Positions 49,569 through 50,690 of a stretch of 50,690 nucleotides of DNA are shown one piece after another (positions within the stretch are counted from its first letter, which is position 1; each line of letters opens with the position of its first letter). The translations under genes and the position numbers were made by a program. This DNA comes from Treponema sp. (GTDB lineage: Bacteria > Spirochaetota > Spirochaetia > Treponematales > Breznakiellaceae): positions 1-50,690 of the forward strand of contig JAISCR010000005.1 in assembly GCA_031265435.1 (NCBI GenBank). Reading direction: 5' to 3'. Under the pieces are notes generated by a model that was not told the origin of the DNA, ran no database searches, and saw nothing but the letters and a program-made list of their open reading frames with translations.

Positions 49569-50198
49569 ATGGCGGAAAAACAGAGGATCTTTCGGGTTTT
49601 AATTGTCGATGATCATCCCATGATGCGCCGGGGGTTTGGGGACTGCCTGATCGACACCGGGCGCTTTCTGATTGCCGGGGAGGCGGAGTCCCTGGAGGCG
49701 GGGCGGTTCATGATGGAACACCTCAAAACGCCGCCGGATCTGATCATTTTGGATATTAGCCTGGGGGATGAAAACGGCCTTGATTTTATCAAAATAGTGA
49801 AAGACCTCTGCGCCGCCCGGAACATAACGGCGCCGCCGGTGTTGATCTGTTCCGTCTTTGAAGACCCTTTCCGCGTTCAGGCCGCGATGCAGTTGGGGGC
49901 CCGGGGCTATGTTTCAAAATCCGCGGGGGAGCCGGAACTGCTCCGGGCAATCGACCGGGCGCTGACCGGAGAACGGTACATAGACGAAAAGTTTGAAGTA
50001 CCCCTGCAAAAAAACGAGGGCCTCTACGATCTGTTTACCCGGCGGGAACGGGAAATCCTGATGCTGGTTAAACAGGATTACGACAACCGGCGGATCGCCG
50101 CCCTCTGCGGGATCACGTCCCGGACGGTGGAAAACCATTTAAGCCATATCTATTACAAAACAGGACTGAAAAACCGGGAACAATTGCGCGGTCTTTAG
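49569..50198 (+). CDS. NarL/LuxR-family response regulator
   Basis: 209 residues. The receiver has VLIVDDHPMMRRGF, phosphoacceptor Asp62 in LIILDISLGDENGL and the conserved Lys in RGYVSKSAGEPE. The C-terminal helix-turn-helix (about 146-205) has LFTRREREILMLVKQDYDNR and SRTVENHLSHIYYKTGLKNR, standard for the family. No kinase gene is adjacent in the window. It lies between two homopolymer tracts and divergent to the FGE-fold lipoprotein gene, so a role in controlling that surface locus is possible but unproven. Its last ~85 bases would be overlapped by an extension of the convergent membrane-protein frame. Confidence 0.93.
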   Translation: MAEKQRIFRVLIVDDHPMMRRGFGDCLIDTGRFLIAGEAESLEAGRFMMEHLKTPPDLIILDISLGDENGLDFIKIVKDLCAARNITAPPVLICSVFEDPFRVQAAMQLGARGYVSKSAGEPELLRAIDRALTGERYIDEKFEVPLQKNEGLYDLFTRREREILMLVKQDYDNRRIAALCGITSRTVENHLSHIYYKTGLKNREQLRGL

Positions 50199-50690
50199 GG
50201 GCCGTCAAAATTCCGGTGTCCCCCCCCCCCCCCCATACCGGGTATAGTTTACCGATAAGCAGGGAAACGCCGCAGCCGCCAAAGATAACGATAAAACGGT
50301 CCACCAGATTGATGGGGAAACGGGCAAGGATATTGGCCCACAGAATGGGAACGCCGTTCCGCAGAAGGCCCAGACGGAAAACGCCCTCCGGGGAGAATTG
50401 AGTTCTGGGCGGGGAAAAGAGCAGAAAAATTGCCGTGTCGATGATGCCCCCCAGAACGCTTATGACAAGGCAGTCAATGAGGGCCAGGATCAGGAGCGAT
50501 GAAGCCGCGGCGATAAGGGAATATGAAACCGGTCCCGATGCCGCGGAGGACGCCGGGGCCCATGTTTTTGTAAAGCGGCGGCGGAACATCCATATCAGAA
50601 AAATTTCGGCGATACTGCAGATCACAAAAAAATGAGTTTCCCGCGGTTCGCTGCGAAGGGCGCAGATAACAAAGGTAAGAATGGCCGTGG
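50113..50690 (-). CDS. C-terminal part of a membrane protein with an in-frame G tract
   Basis: The frame is open from the right edge (50690), so the start is outside. The visible part is hydrophobic with four or five helices: ILTFVICALR, FFVICSIAEIFLIWMF, YSLIAAASSLLILALIDCLV, GGIIDTAIFLLF and PINLVDRFIVIFGGCGVSLL. I cannot name the family; NLVDRFIVIFGG recalls membrane sensor or S-component proteins. The frame then crosses 15 G (50234-50220) and continues 36 codons antisense to the regulator gene, ending at 50113. With one base fewer or one more in the tract it would stop 4 or 8 codons later. The real C-terminus is therefore length-dependent. Confidence 0.6.
   Translation of the reverse strand, partial: TAILTFVICALRSEPRETHFFVICSIAEIFLIWMFRRRFTKTWAPASSAASGPVSYSLIAAASSLLILALIDCLVISVLGGIIDTAIFLLFSPPRTQFSPEGVFRLGLLRNGVPILWANILARFPINLVDRFIVIFGGCGVSLLIGKLYPVWGGGGDTGILTAPKDRAIVPGFSVLFCNRYGLNGFPPSGT
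50220..50234. repeat. Homopolymer tract, 15 C (15 G on the gene strand)
   Basis: 15 consecutive C, read as G in the membrane-protein frame (TGG then Gly codons). Length change by one base alters the C-terminal residues and stop of that protein. It begins 22 bases past the stop of the regulator gene. Confidence 0.9.

Noticed and set aside
1..50690. CRISPR array, rRNA, tRNA or transposase genes
   Set aside because: No regularly spaced direct repeats with unique spacers, no cloverleaf with CCA end, no rRNA-like stretch and no transposase motif were noticed on either strand; short tRNAs could be missed by eye.

Overview
The window reads as a spirochete chromosome, most likely a host-associated Treponema (for example a gut species), of fairly high GC. 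The evidence is the combination of gene families: exported solute-binding proteins with a GGKKDS-type mature N-terminus, relaxed spirochetal lipoboxes, a hexokinase of the treponemal type, an archaeal-type aspartyl-tRNA synthetase beside gatCAB, a MurE with an EDPR-type specificity motif, many hybrid sensor kinases, an exported outer-membrane beta-barrel, and homopolymeric G/C tracts of the kind treponemes use for phase variation. The species is inference; no rRNA or tRNA gene is present.

Layout. 1-1535: the end of a sensor kinase and its OmpR-type regulator. 1540-2949: an accessory patch with a truncated Sir2-like fragment, an AT-rich secreted hypothetical between 23-bp direct repeats, and a dispersed repeat element. 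2950-6122: PfkB kinase, DJ-1/PfpI protein, DksA-like zinc finger protein, PHP phosphatase. 6122-9895: a phosphorelay operon (REC-STAS-like-REC protein plus hybrid kinase). 10041-14195: a sugar ABC transporter operon (two permeases, binding protein, CBM6-like protein) behind a consensus promoter with a tandem LacI-type operator. 14234-23557: cell-wall and signalling genes (EpmA, MurD, FecR-domain protein, DUF2804 protein, MurE, a BvgS-like kinase, AMMECR1). 23600-29616: AzlCD exporter, gatCAB and aspS. 29617-30055: repeats and a decayed mini-lipoprotein. 30056-36396: large lipoprotein, MATE pump, and a DUF4097/PadR/membrane-protein operon. 36616-46558: hexokinase, MEMO protein, RqcH-like NFACT protein, NagZ-like hydrolase, pseudouridine synthase, hypothetical, DUF554, MFS, and an outer-membrane protein. 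46575-50690: lipoprotein, an FGE/C-type-lectin-fold lipoprotein, a NarL-type regulator and the end of a membrane protein.

The most interesting part is the right end. The FGE-fold lipoprotein (47626-49215) ends in a segment that looks like the variable region of a diversity-generating retroelement target: variable positions are almost all NNC codons, followed by a GC-rich tail and a perfect hairpin across the stop codon. Its upstream region carries 18 consecutive G (C on the coding strand) directly before a -10-like box, as in phase-variable promoters. Less than 1 kb further on, a 15-base C/G tract sits in the reading frame of a membrane protein. Together this suggests a surface-variation locus that can switch expression and diversify a binding face; no reverse transcriptase or template repeat is in the window.

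Other patterns: two dispersed intergenic repeat families (a GTCGAAGAAGTCGAA element in six places and a GGCTGTTTCAAAA palindrome in four), several first genes whose -10 box lies only 5-10 bases before the start codon (apparently leaderless or near-leaderless mRNAs), in-frame tandem repeats in EpmA and AzlC, and several convergent gene pairs that overlap at their 3' ends.
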